Notes: generated by a model not told the origin, from the letters alone. DNA of 64,000 nt from M3007 sp031398055 (GCA_031398055.1 JANNMS010000240.1:1-64000); one strand, 5' to 3'. Positions 8,629-17,698 are shown, numbered from the stretch's first letter. Translations and numbers: made by a program.

Positions 8629-11151
8629 TCATTCTTGCACGACGACAAACCGTTTGACCAACTCGCGCTGGCCTTCTGGTTTGAGTTTCAAAAAATAAAT
8701 GCCGCCTGCAAAACCTTCCAAACCGATTTTGAGCGGCTGCTGCAAATCGCTGTTTTTCAAATTTTTGGTCAAAAACAAACGCCCGGCAGCATCGCTGATT
8801 TGGAGTTCGGCGGAATTGGCGGCATTTTCCGAAAAAATGAGCATCGTAAAATCACGGGCGGGGTTGGGCCGCAGTTCAAAAAACGCGTCCGGCAATTCTG
8901 GCATTTGGATTTTTACGATTTCGGAAAAATTGGTTTTACCATCTTTTAACATCCATTTTAAACGGTAAAAGTTTTCACCAGCGAGTGGTTTTTTGTCCAA
9001 TTCGTTGAAATACAAAATTTCACCTGCCGTGCCCATGCCGTTTGTTTTTAAAATTGGTTGCCAGTTGTCATCCTGAAAGGATCTGCGTTCGACGACGAAA
9101 AAATCGTTCAAACCGCCCGTCCGGTTCACCCAGTTCAGTTTCACGACCGCGCCGTCGCGGAAGGCATTGAAAACCAAAAGCGGTTGGTTAATTGCCAAAT
9201 TGCCGTTCCCGGATTTTCCGAGGCACCAGTCGCGGGTCGAAACGCAGCCGCCGCCGTAACTTTTCCAGCACCAAACTTGTGCGAAATAGGCTCCTGCGGG
9301 TGCTTTTCCAGTCAATGCGTAATCTTGGAGGGAGGTGTTTTTTATCAAAGTCGAAATTTCGCTGCCCAACAATTTGCCGTCGGCGTCCATGAATTTCAGG
9401 CCGACCAAGGCTCGGGAATCGGCCGAACCGAGCGCGGCTTTGACATTAAAAACATACGTCGCGCCGACCTGCGCCAAAACCGTTTGCCCAAAACCCCCGT
9501 CGTTGCCGCAAACTTGGCCGCTGCCCGAATTCGCCGCCGCCAAATAGTACCACCAACTGGCCAAACCTGCGGAAAAATTGGCGTTTTGCAAAAGGTTTAC
9601 GCCACAATCGGAGGGCGGTGGCGGGGTCGTGCCGTCGTCGGTGAGGCACCAATCATCCATGGAAAGGCAACCGCTGCCGGGGCTTTTCCAGCAGTGGATT
9701 TGGACAAAACGAGTCCCGGCGGGTGCTTTTGCCTCCAAAACCTGCGGCTGCGGACTGTTTTGATAAATAAATTGGGCGTTTTCGGCGTCGAGTTCGTTGC
9801 CGTTTGCATCGAGGAATTTGAGGGTCATTTGGGCATTGACGCCCGGGTTGGAAAGCGCGGCGCTGACGCTCAAACGGTAGGTTTTGCCGGCCACGCCGTC
9901 GGCAGATTGGCCGCAGCCGCCGTCACCGTTGCAGATTTCGGCCTTGCCGCCAGTGATGTTGGCTTGGTACGACCACCAATTGGAGAAGGCGTTTGAAAAA
10001 TCGGCGTTTTTCAACAAATTTCCGGTGCAGCCATTCGGGGGCGGGTCGGTCTGGTTGACGGTGACGGTGAATGAACAGGTTTTCAGATTTCCACAACCGT
10101 CCGACGCTGAATAAATTACGCTGGAAGTGCCGAGCGGAAATGCTTCGCCGCTCGTTGGGCCAGCAATTTTTGAAGTAACGACCGCGCCCGTCGGGCAATT
10201 GGACGTGCCGACCGGGGAGGTGTAATTGACGGTGGCTGTTGTTTGCCTTGCGGCGGCGTTGACCGTGATGTTTTGTGGGCAATTGAGGTTCAAAACGTAA
10301 ATCGTCGTGCCGGAAACAGCGACATTGAAACAGCAACTTTTGTAGTTCCCGCAGCCGTCGGTCGCGACAAAACAGACCTGCGTCGTGCCGAGTGGAAATG
10401 CCGCACCGGATGCCAAACCGGTCGTCCGGTTGAACGAAAACCCGGTGAAACAAGTGGTGACCGCCGCCGGGTCGACATAATTGACAACTGCCGAGTTCTG
10501 ACCTGCGGCAGCGGTGGCCGAAATATCGGTGGGGCAATTGATGATGTTCAATTGAGTCGGGATGCCGACGCATTGACAACTCGAATTTACTTTGTCGTCC
10601 ATGGTGTTTTGGATGTTGTCGTTGCAGGGGTCATTGAAGTTCAAATTGAGGCTGGGGCAATCTTTTCCGCCGCCTGAAATCGTAATCGAACCGTTTTGCT
10701 GGGAAAATGAAATAACATTTCCCGTTGCATCCGTCGCCTCGCGCACGTTCGGAACATCGGAAAAAGTAATGGCCGTGCTGCTCGCGCCGACCGTGGTGAA
10801 ACAAATTTCAAATAAAACCGTGCCGTTCGGCAGTGATTTGCCCTGACCATCGGGCGAGTTCCAAACACTGTTCAAAACCATGCCGCTGCTGTCGGCGTTC
10901 GGATTGAAATTGCCAGAAGCGAGTCCGGTGAGGCCAAAATTTTTGAGTTCGAGAAATGTCGCCACGTTTTTGTTCCAATTCATGGAAAATTGAAAACTGC
11001 CGACGTTGGTAAAATTGGTGGTCGTGACTTTGACACAAACCGTGCTGCCTGCCGCCGCCGTTTCGTTGGAAGCCGTGAAAAGGAGTCCGTTTTGGGCAAA
11101 AAGTATGATTTGAAAAAAAGAAAAAGCCAATAGAAGTGTAAAACGCTTCAT
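8629..11151 (-). CDS. cohesin-domain, double HYR, T9SS-secreted protein
   Basis: This 840-aa surface protein has a signal peptide (MKRFTLLLAFSFFQIILFAQ) and then a cohesin-like beta sandwich (about 21-160: AAAGSTVCVKVTTTNFTNVG, FQFSMNWN, LPNGTVLFEICFTTVG, ITFSDV). A linker of the NDPCNDNIQNTMDD-CQC type follows, then two HYR domains (each with a FPLGTTQV / FPLGTSSV and SDGCGN core, about 205-375) and two carbohydrate-binding-like segments (NLLKNADFSNAFSNWW and NLLQNANFSAGLASWW). It ends in a type A T9SS sorting domain (LRPNPARDFTMLIFS). Cohesins bind dockerins, and the upstream gene, 56 bp away, encodes a dockerin-like repeat pair, so a non-cellulosomal surface assembly is plausible. No catalytic domain is visible. 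Confidence 0.85.
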   Translation of the reverse strand: MKRFTLLLAFSFFQIILFAQNGLLFTASNETAAAGSTVCVKVTTTNFTNVGSFQFSMNWNKNVATFLELKNFGLTGLASGNFNPNADSSGMVLNSVWNSPDGQGKSLPNGTVLFEICFTTVGASSTAITFSDVPNVREATDATGNVISFSQQNGSITISGGGKDCPSLNLNFNDPCNDNIQNTMDDKVNSSCQCVGIPTQLNIINCPTDISATAAAGQNSAVVNYVDPAAVTTCFTGFSFNRTTGLASGAAFPLGTTQVCFVATDGCGNYKSCCFNVAVSGTTIYVLNLNCPQNITVNAAARQTTATVNYTSPVGTSNCPTGAVVTSKIAGPTSGEAFPLGTSSVIYSASDGCGNLKTCSFTVTVNQTDPPPNGCTGNLLKNADFSNAFSNWWSYQANITGGKAEICNGDGGCGQSADGVAGKTYRLSVSAALSNPGVNAQMTLKFLDANGNELDAENAQFIYQNSPQPQVLEAKAPAGTRFVQIHCWKSPGSGCLSMDDWCLTDDGTTPPPPSDCGVNLLQNANFSAGLASWWYYLAAANSGSGQVCGNDGGFGQTVLAQVGATYVFNVKAALGSADSRALVGLKFMDADGKLLGSEISTLIKNTSLQDYALTGKAPAGAYFAQVWCWKSYGGGCVSTRDWCLGKSGNGNLAINQPLLVFNAFRDGAVVKLNWVNRTGGLNDFFVVERRSFQDDNWQPILKTNGMGTAGEILYFNELDKKPLAGENFYRLKWMLKDGKTNFSEIVKIQMPELPDAFFELRPNPARDFTMLIFSENAANSAELQISDAAGRLFLTKNLKNSDLQQPLKIGLEGFAGGIYFLKLKPEGQRELVKRFVVVQE

Positions 11152-11207
11152 GTTTTTTTGAATTTAAAATTTTGAAAAATTGGTTAAATGCTTGAAGCCT
11201 GTTTGGA

Positions 11208-11936
11208 TTATGGCGTGGCTGTCCCGTTGACATCGCCGACCTTTATTCCGATAAAATTGACCACCGCGCTTGGGTTTTGGGCGGTCAAAGTGATTTGGAA
11301 ATTTTCTGGAAAAATGGGGCTGAACGGGTTTAGCCCATTTTGAAAAGCGAAATTTTGCGGCACAAAACGCCACGACGGGGTGCTGTTCGGAAAGGCAATG
11401 TCCAAATTGAGCAACACGCGCCGCGCCACCAAAATATCGGCGGAAGTGGCTGAGAAACTTTTGTTGCAGTCCGCCGCGATGATTTTGTACGGCGAGGGCA
11501 ACAGTTGCAGGTTCAATAAATGCCGTTGGATGGCCAGTAAATCGGCAGAAGTCAGGCCGTTTTTGAGGTTGTCGTTGCGGGTCGGAATGATGGTCAAGGC
11601 CGCGCCAGTCGGCAAATTTTGGAGGCAAAAATCGCCATTCGCATCGGTCGTCGAAGTCGAACTGGCGGCAGTCACCAGCACATTTGGGATGGGCGCGCCG
11701 GACTCGGTGGTGATTTTTCCGGAAATCTGGCAAGGCGCGTTGGCCGTTTTTTTCGGCTGCTGAAATCCCTGCGACAAAGTGTAACCACCCGCCGTGCTGC
11801 GGGGGGTGGCGATTTCTCCGAGCGTCCATTGGAGTTGGGGGTTGCTGCTTTCTCCGGCGGAGGGGAGGACGGAGCGGGTGAGGGTTTGGGCGGGGAGGAA
11901 GAAGGGGACGAGGAGGAAGAGGATGAGTTTTTTCAT
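11208..11936 (-). CDS. secreted CnaB-like and dockerin-like protein
   Basis: This 242-aa protein has a signal peptide (MKKLILFLLVPFFLPAQ) and a short Bacteroidota module ending LGEIATPRSTAGGYTLSQGFQQP. A carboxypeptidase-regulatory/CnaB-like beta domain follows (about 70-115: ISGKITTESGAPIPNVLV, DANGDFCLQNLPTG). Two copies of a dockerin-like half come next: RNDNLKNGLTSADLLAIQRHLL (about 118-139) and DCNKSFSATSADILVARRVLL (about 153-173). Each resembles the Ca-binding loop plus helix of type I dockerins, although several loop acidic positions are replaced. The C-terminus ends GIKVGDVNGTATP. There is no T9SS sorting domain, so it may be carried by its cohesin-bearing neighbour. The dockerin call is from motif pattern and could be degenerate. 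Confidence 0.75.
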   Translation of the reverse strand: MKKLILFLLVPFFLPAQTLTRSVLPSAGESSNPQLQWTLGEIATPRSTAGGYTLSQGFQQPKKTANAPCQISGKITTESGAPIPNVLVTAASSTSTTDANGDFCLQNLPTGAALTIIPTRNDNLKNGLTSADLLAIQRHLLNLQLLPSPYKIIAADCNKSFSATSADILVARRVLLNLDIAFPNSTPSWRFVPQNFAFQNGLNPFSPIFPENFQITLTAQNPSAVVNFIGIKVGDVNGTATP

Positions 11937-11957
11937 TGTGATAATTTTTTAGATTTA

Positions 11958-13268
11958 CTATTGCCCGATTGTTACGGGGCCTTCGATGGCTTTTAAAACC
12001 ATTGGTTTTGTGAAAATTATTGGATTAGGGAAATGGCAGGGAAAAATTCCCACCCTTGTTGGAACGGTTGGGTTCGCCGGAAAAAATTGGTTGGCAACGG
12101 ATAAAAAACTATGCTCTCCAAAACCTGGAATGAAACAACCCCTGCAATTCACAAAATAATTGCAGTCATATCCCGAATCGGGAGAATATTGAGATGGCAT
12201 ACGTGTGCAAATTGGCTCAAAAGCAGCAGAATAATAGTCTTTATAGTTTTGCTCTTGAACTGCTTGCTCCCATGAAAAATAACCAGTCGTATTATGCGAC
12301 CAAATTCTTAATCTATCGACTGGACCTCCTGGACTGTGGTCTTCTCCTTCATCTCTTGTCCCCCATAATCCAGCATAATTCAGCCAACCTACCAAAGGGT
12401 GAAGTTTTTCTCCAACATTAATTAATTCCCTTGACGGTTGCCAACTTTGAACTGCCAAGCCATTCCCAGGAAATTTATCGCCATAAAAAAAATCGGGAGC
12501 ATTATCAACTGCCAAATTTGGCCATGTACCCGACTGCGGAAAACTTGCATGCGACCCTTTTGCGATGAATATCTTTGGGTGGACTCCATTTACACTACTA
12601 AAACTTGGTGATTGAGATGAAATGTACCTCGGGGTACCATGCCCTTCTAACTGAACTTCTTCAATGGTAGCACCTAAGTAAGAGTCGGGATTGGTTAAAT
12701 CATTTACACCAGATACACGAACACTGATACCTTCCCAGTCGCCTCGATGCCAAACACTAATATATGTGAGTGGAAATGGCAGGTCAACGGTAGCCTTAAA
12801 ATCATACGAATAAAATAGCAAATAACTAATTGCTACTTCTCCTCCACCTAATGAATGGCAACGAATAAAAGTTGGAAAGGAATAAGGCTCCCCGGGCAAT
12901 TCTTTTGGAAAAATCAAAGCAATATCTTTATTTTCATAACCCAAAATAATGTCAGAAGATAAAGTATTTGTGCCCGGCAAAGTGGTAGCGTCCAAATTAT
13001 TAAAATCATCTATCACTTTTGTTTGCCCATTATATTTTAACAAAACCGACGCTCCTTTTGCTTTTGTTTGGCCAATTAAGCCTTTCATTGAAGTTGGAAA
13101 GTATAATTCATCTATGTGGAACCGCCATTCAGGGGCGAATTTGCGAGCCAAGTTCATTTCTAATGTGTCATTGATACCATCAGCGTCATCTTGTGCCTCC
13201 ATAAATGTTGGAAAAATCAGCATCAGAATCCCTGCCAAATGGAGAAGTGTTTTTTTTATTTCTATCAT
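11958..13268 (-). CDS. secreted Vps62-like protein
   Basis: This 436-aa protein has an N-terminal signal sequence (residues 1-25) and a short DDADGINDTLE Ca-binding-like motif. The main domain matches the Vps62 family (Pfam PF06101): FAPEWRFHIDELYFPTS near the start, WHRGDWEGISVRV in the middle and HPKIFIAKGSHASFPQSGTW later. Vps62-type proteins are known from fungi and scattered bacteria with no settled molecular function. The C-terminal tail, FTKPMVLKAIEGPVTIGQ, is nearly the same as the end of the PI-PLC-like neighbour, and neither shows a standard sorting domain. The gene is more AT-rich than its neighbours. It lies 26 bp after the PI-PLC-like gene and 21 bp before the dockerin gene, inside the same operon. 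Confidence 0.8.
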   Translation of the reverse strand: MIEIKKTLLHLAGILMLIFPTFMEAQDDADGINDTLEMNLARKFAPEWRFHIDELYFPTSMKGLIGQTKAKGASVLLKYNGQTKVIDDFNNLDATTLPGTNTLSSDIILGYENKDIALIFPKELPGEPYSFPTFIRCHSLGGGEVAISYLLFYSYDFKATVDLPFPLTYISVWHRGDWEGISVRVSGVNDLTNPDSYLGATIEEVQLEGHGTPRYISSQSPSFSSVNGVHPKIFIAKGSHASFPQSGTWPNLAVDNAPDFFYGDKFPGNGLAVQSWQPSRELINVGEKLHPLVGWLNYAGLWGTRDEGEDHSPGGPVDRLRIWSHNTTGYFSWEQAVQEQNYKDYYSAAFEPICTRMPSQYSPDSGYDCNYFVNCRGCFIPGFGEHSFLSVANQFFPANPTVPTRVGIFPCHFPNPIIFTKPMVLKAIEGPVTIGQ

Positions 13269-13294
13269 TTTTTTTAAAATTTATTGAGTGATTG

Positions 13295-14407
13295 TTATTG
13301 CCCAATCACCACTGGTCCGCCGTCGGCTTTCAGTGTTAGGGCTTTGGTGAATGTGAGATTTTTTTCGGGGTAGTTGCCGGTGTGGATTAAGAGTGTCCAG
13401 CCGGGTTTGGCTATGGTGTAGGATTCGCCGATTTGATTAAAGGGGAACCGAAAAGTCCCATGTTGTGAGACAAAAAAGAATTTACCCTTGTCATGCGGGT
13501 CACCGTCAGGGTAACAGGCACCGCCGCCACAATCGCTCCCATATATGTTGATGACTGGTTTGAGGATTAATGCACTTCCTTTTATGTAAATAGGATTAGG
13601 AGGAGCGAGAAACTGATTAAACGTCCACTCATCTTGGTATTGGTCAGCTGCAATTATTTGAAAATCCTTTGATGAGCACTTAGAAATATACTCTGTCTCA
13701 CAGGTATACTTACCATCATTAACCCCCCAACTCGTAAAAGGCTCTGTTTGGAATAATAAATTGGTAGAAATACTGCCCGGGCCCTCGACAGAAGGAATTA
13801 TTTGACCGGCCATTTCTGGAACTGTTTTCCAACCCCCATTTTCCTGATGTGCTTGTGGTCCAAAAATGCCATTTATAGAAAAAATATTAATTAGCAGTGT
13901 TTCCATGATTGGTATCCAACTGCTGTCGTTATACTGAGTTGGGCCCCATGCTTTCTTCTCAAACTTTATAATAATCGGCCTATATTGAAAAGACTTTGAG
14001 TTTTTGATTTTTACCAGAAACTGTTCCAATGTTTCACCCCACCAAGGCATAGCATTAGGGTCTTCATTTTCAGTCCAAGTATCATCGTTGCCATTCGGAC
14101 CATTATGGCCGATATAAAAAATTGGAATGCCATTTACCATTTTCACACTAAAATCAAGTTCAAGGCGCCAGACATTCCAATCATCCATTTGTTCGAATGG
14201 TTGATTGTGCATGACTGGACAGCTATTCTCGAAAAATGTACCACCACAACACGCATACGAATTATGCGTCCCCTTCAACACCAATTCATCGAGTCGCATT
14301 GGCTGCTGCGCCCCACTTTTCAAACCAGTCAAAGCGACCAGCATGAAAAGCAAAACCCTACTTATTTGTGTTCGTGATGGCAAAAAGCATAAAATATGAT
14401 TTTTCAT
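13295..14407 (-). CDS. secreted PI-PLC-like phosphodiesterase
   Basis: This 370-aa protein has a signal peptide (to about residue 33) and a TIM-barrel phosphodiesterase pattern of the PLC-like superfamily. LVLKGTHNSYA holds the first catalytic-type histidine (His48), VWRLELDF gives acidic residues (Glu83, Asp85), and FYIGHNGP holds the second histidine (His101). RPIIIKFEKKAW follows as another barrel strand. It resembles Ca-dependent phosphoinositide PLC (PI-PLC-C1) more than the short bacterial enzymes, but the substrate cannot be told from sequence. The C-terminal tail FTKALTLKADGGPVVIGQ is shared with the Vps62-like neighbour. It is AT-rich relative to the flanks, begins 12 bp after the upstream tail-fibre-like gene and is 26 bp from the next gene, so it is co-transcribed. 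Confidence 0.78.
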   Translation of the reverse strand: MKNHILCFLPSRTQISRVLLFMLVALTGLKSGAQQPMRLDELVLKGTHNSYACCGGTFFENSCPVMHNQPFEQMDDWNVWRLELDFSVKMVNGIPIFYIGHNGPNGNDDTWTENEDPNAMPWWGETLEQFLVKIKNSKSFQYRPIIIKFEKKAWGPTQYNDSSWIPIMETLLINIFSINGIFGPQAHQENGGWKTVPEMAGQIIPSVEGPGSISTNLLFQTEPFTSWGVNDGKYTCETEYISKCSSKDFQIIAADQYQDEWTFNQFLAPPNPIYIKGSALILKPVINIYGSDCGGGACYPDGDPHDKGKFFFVSQHGTFRFPFNQIGESYTIAKPGWTLLIHTGNYPEKNLTFTKALTLKADGGPVVIGQ

Positions 14408-14419
14408 TGCTATAAATTT

Positions 14420-15805
14420 TTATTGAAGATTAACCAATACCAAAACCAACCCCCGACCCTCGTTCAGGGAAGTCATGGCTTTTCCGATCATTGCGCCTTG
14501 CGCGAGGGAATGGTCGCCCACTTTCATGGCGACACCGGGCAGCGAAGAAGTCGTGAGCAGGTCGCCCGGTTCGATTTTACCAAAACTGGCATCCGCTTGG
14601 ACATACACCCGACCGACCATCGCCACCGGGTATTTGCCATTGGCGATGCTTTCTTCTTGACCCATCACCATGCCCGGTTGGATGCCGCCCGCGCCAGAAA
14701 TGACCCCGGCGATTTTACGGTCGTAGGTTTCGGTGCAGATTTTCAACTGCCCGGGATGGTCGGGGTCAATCGAGACGAGCATGCCCGGTTCGGGGGCGGG
14801 TTCATTCTCAACGGATTGAATATCAAAGGATTCGGCGAGATCCGCACCGCCAACGATTTCGAGGGTTTTGGTTTTTGTCCGACCATTGACTTCAAGTTTT
14901 TCGGTCGGATTCAAGATGCCAATCCCAACGTTGCCCCCATCTGGATTAATCACGACTGTACCTGATTGATCAAAGGTCATTTTTGATTTCTGGCTTACCC
15001 AATCGAACAAATGAAACGTTCCATTTGGGTTCACTTCCCAAAAAAACTCGTGACCTCCGTTATTTCTGAATGTCAACCTTGGTGCAGAATTTTTGAGATA
15101 AATCCCGCCACCTTCCACATGTAACTTTTCTAATGGAGTGGTGGTGCCTATTCCGATGTTGCCGTCCCCGCGAACCATCAAATAAGATTTGTTCCCATCA
15201 TAATTTCCAACCCAAAGTGGTTGGGCTGCCGAATTTGGGAAATAACCGCACCTGACCAATAACCCTTTTCCAGCACCACCGCCATTGTCAAATGCTGCCG
15301 TATATTTTGTATTGTCGGATTCAACGACGTGCAATTTTACCCCCGGAGCATTTGTGCCAATGCCAACATTTCCAGTTTGCCTAAAAATATTCGCCCCGTT
15401 CAAAGTCCAACCCCCATTTCCACCCCCCGAATTCGCCGCCCACAAAGCCATCGGCACCGGCAAAATCAAACTCGTCCCCATGTCCAACTCCGCCCCGCTG
15501 CCGATTTTCATTTTCACATTCAAAGAAAACGGTCCGTTTGCCCAATCAATCCCCGCAAATGTGCCGGTTGTGGCCGTCCCGCCGCCGACCGTCGCGCTGA
15601 TTTGCCCACCAACCGGCGCGATTGGGTTTTGATTTTCAACATAAACTGCCGCGCCGTTTTTCAAAATTGAAAATTTCAAGGTCACGGCTTGGGTCACCGG
15701 ATTTCCGGCGGCATCGTTCGCCACGCCCTGCCAACGAAATCCCTGCGCCCGGGCGAGCGAAACCGCGCCCAAAAACAGGAGAAAAAAGAGAAGTAATTTT
15801 TTCAT
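14420..15805 (-). CDS. secreted tail-fibre-like repeat protein, paralogue 1
   Basis: This 461-aa protein has a signal peptide (MKKLLLFFLLFLGAVSLARA) and a conserved N-terminal beta domain (FRWQGVANDAAGNPVTQAV to MGTSLILPVPMALWA) widespread in Bacteroidota secreted proteins. Repeats of the NVGIGTxxPxxKLxV type follow (GNVGIGTNAPGVKLHV, GIGTTTPLEKLHV, NVGIGILNPTEKLEV), the kind found in tail-fibre and chaperone-dependent trimeric proteins. A C-terminal block includes GRVYVQADASFGKIEPGDLL and ends VLVLVNLQ. It shares its N- and C-terminal domains with the next two upstream minus-strand genes but has a different middle, as expected of shuffled receptor-binding modules. Its stop is 12 bp before the PI-PLC-like start. 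Confidence 0.8.
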   Translation of the reverse strand: MKKLLLFFLLFLGAVSLARAQGFRWQGVANDAAGNPVTQAVTLKFSILKNGAAVYVENQNPIAPVGGQISATVGGGTATTGTFAGIDWANGPFSLNVKMKIGSGAELDMGTSLILPVPMALWAANSGGGNGGWTLNGANIFRQTGNVGIGTNAPGVKLHVVESDNTKYTAAFDNGGGAGKGLLVRCGYFPNSAAQPLWVGNYDGNKSYLMVRGDGNIGIGTTTPLEKLHVEGGGIYLKNSAPRLTFRNNGGHEFFWEVNPNGTFHLFDWVSQKSKMTFDQSGTVVINPDGGNVGIGILNPTEKLEVNGRTKTKTLEIVGGADLAESFDIQSVENEPAPEPGMLVSIDPDHPGQLKICTETYDRKIAGVISGAGGIQPGMVMGQEESIANGKYPVAMVGRVYVQADASFGKIEPGDLLTTSSLPGVAMKVGDHSLAQGAMIGKAMTSLNEGRGLVLVLVNLQ

Positions 15806-15826
15806 AAAAGATTGATTTTGAGTACG

Positions 15827-17698
15827 TTATTGAAGATTGACGAGCATCAAGACCAAACCGTCGGCTTCTGGTTTGGAGAGTGCTTTGCCGATGATGGCTC
15901 CGAAAGATTTTTTCTGACTTTTGGCTTTCATGGCGCGGCCTGCCACTTTGGAGGTCGTCAATAAATTGCCGGGTTTTACATCACCCGTGACCATGACATA
16001 CACCCGTCCGGCGATTGCGACATTGGTGTTCCCATCTAATTGTCCCGGTGCGGTCATTTCCACGCCATGCGGCAAACCCTTTGCACCGCTGACCACTCCG
16101 AAGACTTGTTTGTCGTAGGTTTTTGTGCTTTTCTTGACAGAATTGGGCTTGCTGTCGTCCCAGACGACGACTTCGCCGGGCAGGAGGGTTTCGGTGGCGT
16201 TGGCTTTTTCGATGATGTCGGCTCCGGTGATTTCGAGGACTTTTGTTTTAATTCTACCGTTTACATCAAGCCTTTCAGTAGGCGATATGGTTCCAATTCC
16301 TAAATTGCCATTTACAATACTGATTCCAGGAATATTTATTCCACCATTGGCATTGATAATTCCGGAAGCGGTAATTCCACCATTGGCATTGATAATTCCG
16401 GAAGCGGTGATTCCACCATTGGCATTGATAACTCCGGAAGAGATTATCCCACCAGTACCAACAGTTATTTGAGGCGAAACCAACTTTCCTGAAATACTTA
16501 CATAGTTGCTGTTTTCAGCAATTAGAATTTTTCCGTCGTACCCACCTAAATAGTGGTTAGGAATCACTTGGCTTCCCAAACTGCTGCTAATATTTATTGC
16601 AGGCTGACTTCCATTGGTTTTGTCTACAGCTATCAGGTAAATATCATTTACCGTTACCTCCGTTCCGCAATCAGTACCCATCGCCAACTCCAGTCTGTTT
16701 TCCAACTTAGTTGAATTAGGGAATTGTACAATTGAGGAGGGCACCTTTAACCACAACATTTGCCCCATCCTATTTTCCCCGCCTTGGATGGCAACCTGAG
16801 TCTCATGACCCAATGCATTTAATTTTGGAAAATAAAACCTAAGCTTTAGTGTGTTGCAAAACCCATTTTGGCATTTTTTTTTAAATACTCCATTGTAATC
16901 GAACAACAATGTTGTGCCATTAGACAGGGTAACTCCGAAATCGCATGAGCCATGGCAATCAAGAGGGGTTGAATTGCCAGCCAACTTCAACTGCACTTTT
17001 TGGATTGAATTACCTGAATAATTGAGGGAAATGTAATCAACTGCTATTTGAGGCAAATAGCTGTTATCTATCACATCACCCTGGCTGCATTGTCCACCAC
17101 CGCCACTTCCGTTTGATGCCTTAATATCAAGAAACAATCCAATATAGAACTCCCTTTCCATACCATTTACGGATTGAACATTCGCGAAAAGGTCATTAAA
17201 GTTTCCAGAAAACGACTTTGTTGCAATTGTCCAAACTGTTTGGCTAACCGGACTTGAGCCGATGGTGAAAATTCCTTCATCTCCACCTTTTAATGGCAAC
17301 CAGCCTACAATCTGACTTTTTGAAACTGAATTTGTTTGAACATACGGAGGTATCAGTATCTGGCTCGTCCCCATATCCAACTCCGCCCCGCTCCCGATTT
17401 TCATTTTCACGTTCAAAGAAAATGGCCCGTTTGCCCAATCAATCCCAACAAAAGTGCCCTGCACGGCCGTCCCGCCGCCGACCGTCGCGCTGATTTGCCC
17501 GGCGACGGGCGTGATTGGGTTTTGGTTTTCAACATAAACCGCCGCGCCGTTTTTCAAAATTGAAAATTTTAAGGTCACGGCTTGGCTGACCGGATTCCCA
17601 GCGGCATCGTTCGCCACGCCCTGCCAGCGAAAACCCTGCGCCCGGGCGAGCGAAAAAACAGCCGCCAAAAACAAAAACGTAAGAAGTGCTTTTTTCAT
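15827..17698 (-). CDS. secreted tail-fibre-like repeat protein, paralogue 2
   Basis: This 623-aa protein has the same signal peptide, N-terminal domain (FRWQGVANDAAGNPVSQAV) and C-terminal block (ending VLMLVNLQ) as paralogue 1. The middle is different: a roughly 250-residue segment (about 125-380) with no NVGIG repeats and cysteine pairs (GQCSQG, LDCHGSC, KKCQNGFCN) that I do not recognise, and that is AT-rich in the DNA. It is followed by a 12-residue tandem repeat (GIINANGGITAS, encoded by three 36-bp DNA repeats) and one LGIGTISPTERLDV repeat. It is the first gene of the packed minus-strand operon; the gap to paralogue 1 is 21 bp. The 5' leader matches that of paralogue 3. Confidence 0.78.
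   Translation of the reverse strand: MKKALLTFLFLAAVFSLARAQGFRWQGVANDAAGNPVSQAVTLKFSILKNGAAVYVENQNPITPVAGQISATVGGGTAVQGTFVGIDWANGPFSLNVKMKIGSGAELDMGTSQILIPPYVQTNSVSKSQIVGWLPLKGGDEGIFTIGSSPVSQTVWTIATKSFSGNFNDLFANVQSVNGMEREFYIGLFLDIKASNGSGGGGQCSQGDVIDNSYLPQIAVDYISLNYSGNSIQKVQLKLAGNSTPLDCHGSCDFGVTLSNGTTLLFDYNGVFKKKCQNGFCNTLKLRFYFPKLNALGHETQVAIQGGENRMGQMLWLKVPSSIVQFPNSTKLENRLELAMGTDCGTEVTVNDIYLIAVDKTNGSQPAINISSSLGSQVIPNHYLGGYDGKILIAENSNYVSISGKLVSPQITVGTGGIISSGVINANGGITASGIINANGGITASGIINANGGINIPGISIVNGNLGIGTISPTERLDVNGRIKTKVLEITGADIIEKANATETLLPGEVVVWDDSKPNSVKKSTKTYDKQVFGVVSGAKGLPHGVEMTAPGQLDGNTNVAIAGRVYVMVTGDVKPGNLLTTSKVAGRAMKAKSQKKSFGAIIGKALSKPEADGLVLMLVNLQ
16341..16448 (-). repeat. three 36-bp in-frame tandem repeats
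   Basis: Three near-identical 36-bp units start at 16341, 16377 and 16413 inside the paralogue 2 gene and encode a 12-residue repeat rich in G, I, N and A. They are coding repeats, not a CRISPR array: there are no spacers. Confidence 0.9.

Noticed and set aside
9058..9996. A 312-codon plus-strand frame opposite the cohesin gene
   Set aside because: It is antisense to a strongly supported secreted protein and has no start context or recognisable domain; GC-skewed codon use in these genes creates long shadow frames.
8629..11936. A cellulosome
   Set aside because: Cohesin- and dockerin-like domains are present but no glycoside hydrolase or other plant-wall enzyme is visible.
16341..16448. Possible CRISPR array
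   Set aside because: The three 36-bp units are directly adjacent without spacers and lie in frame inside a secreted-protein gene.
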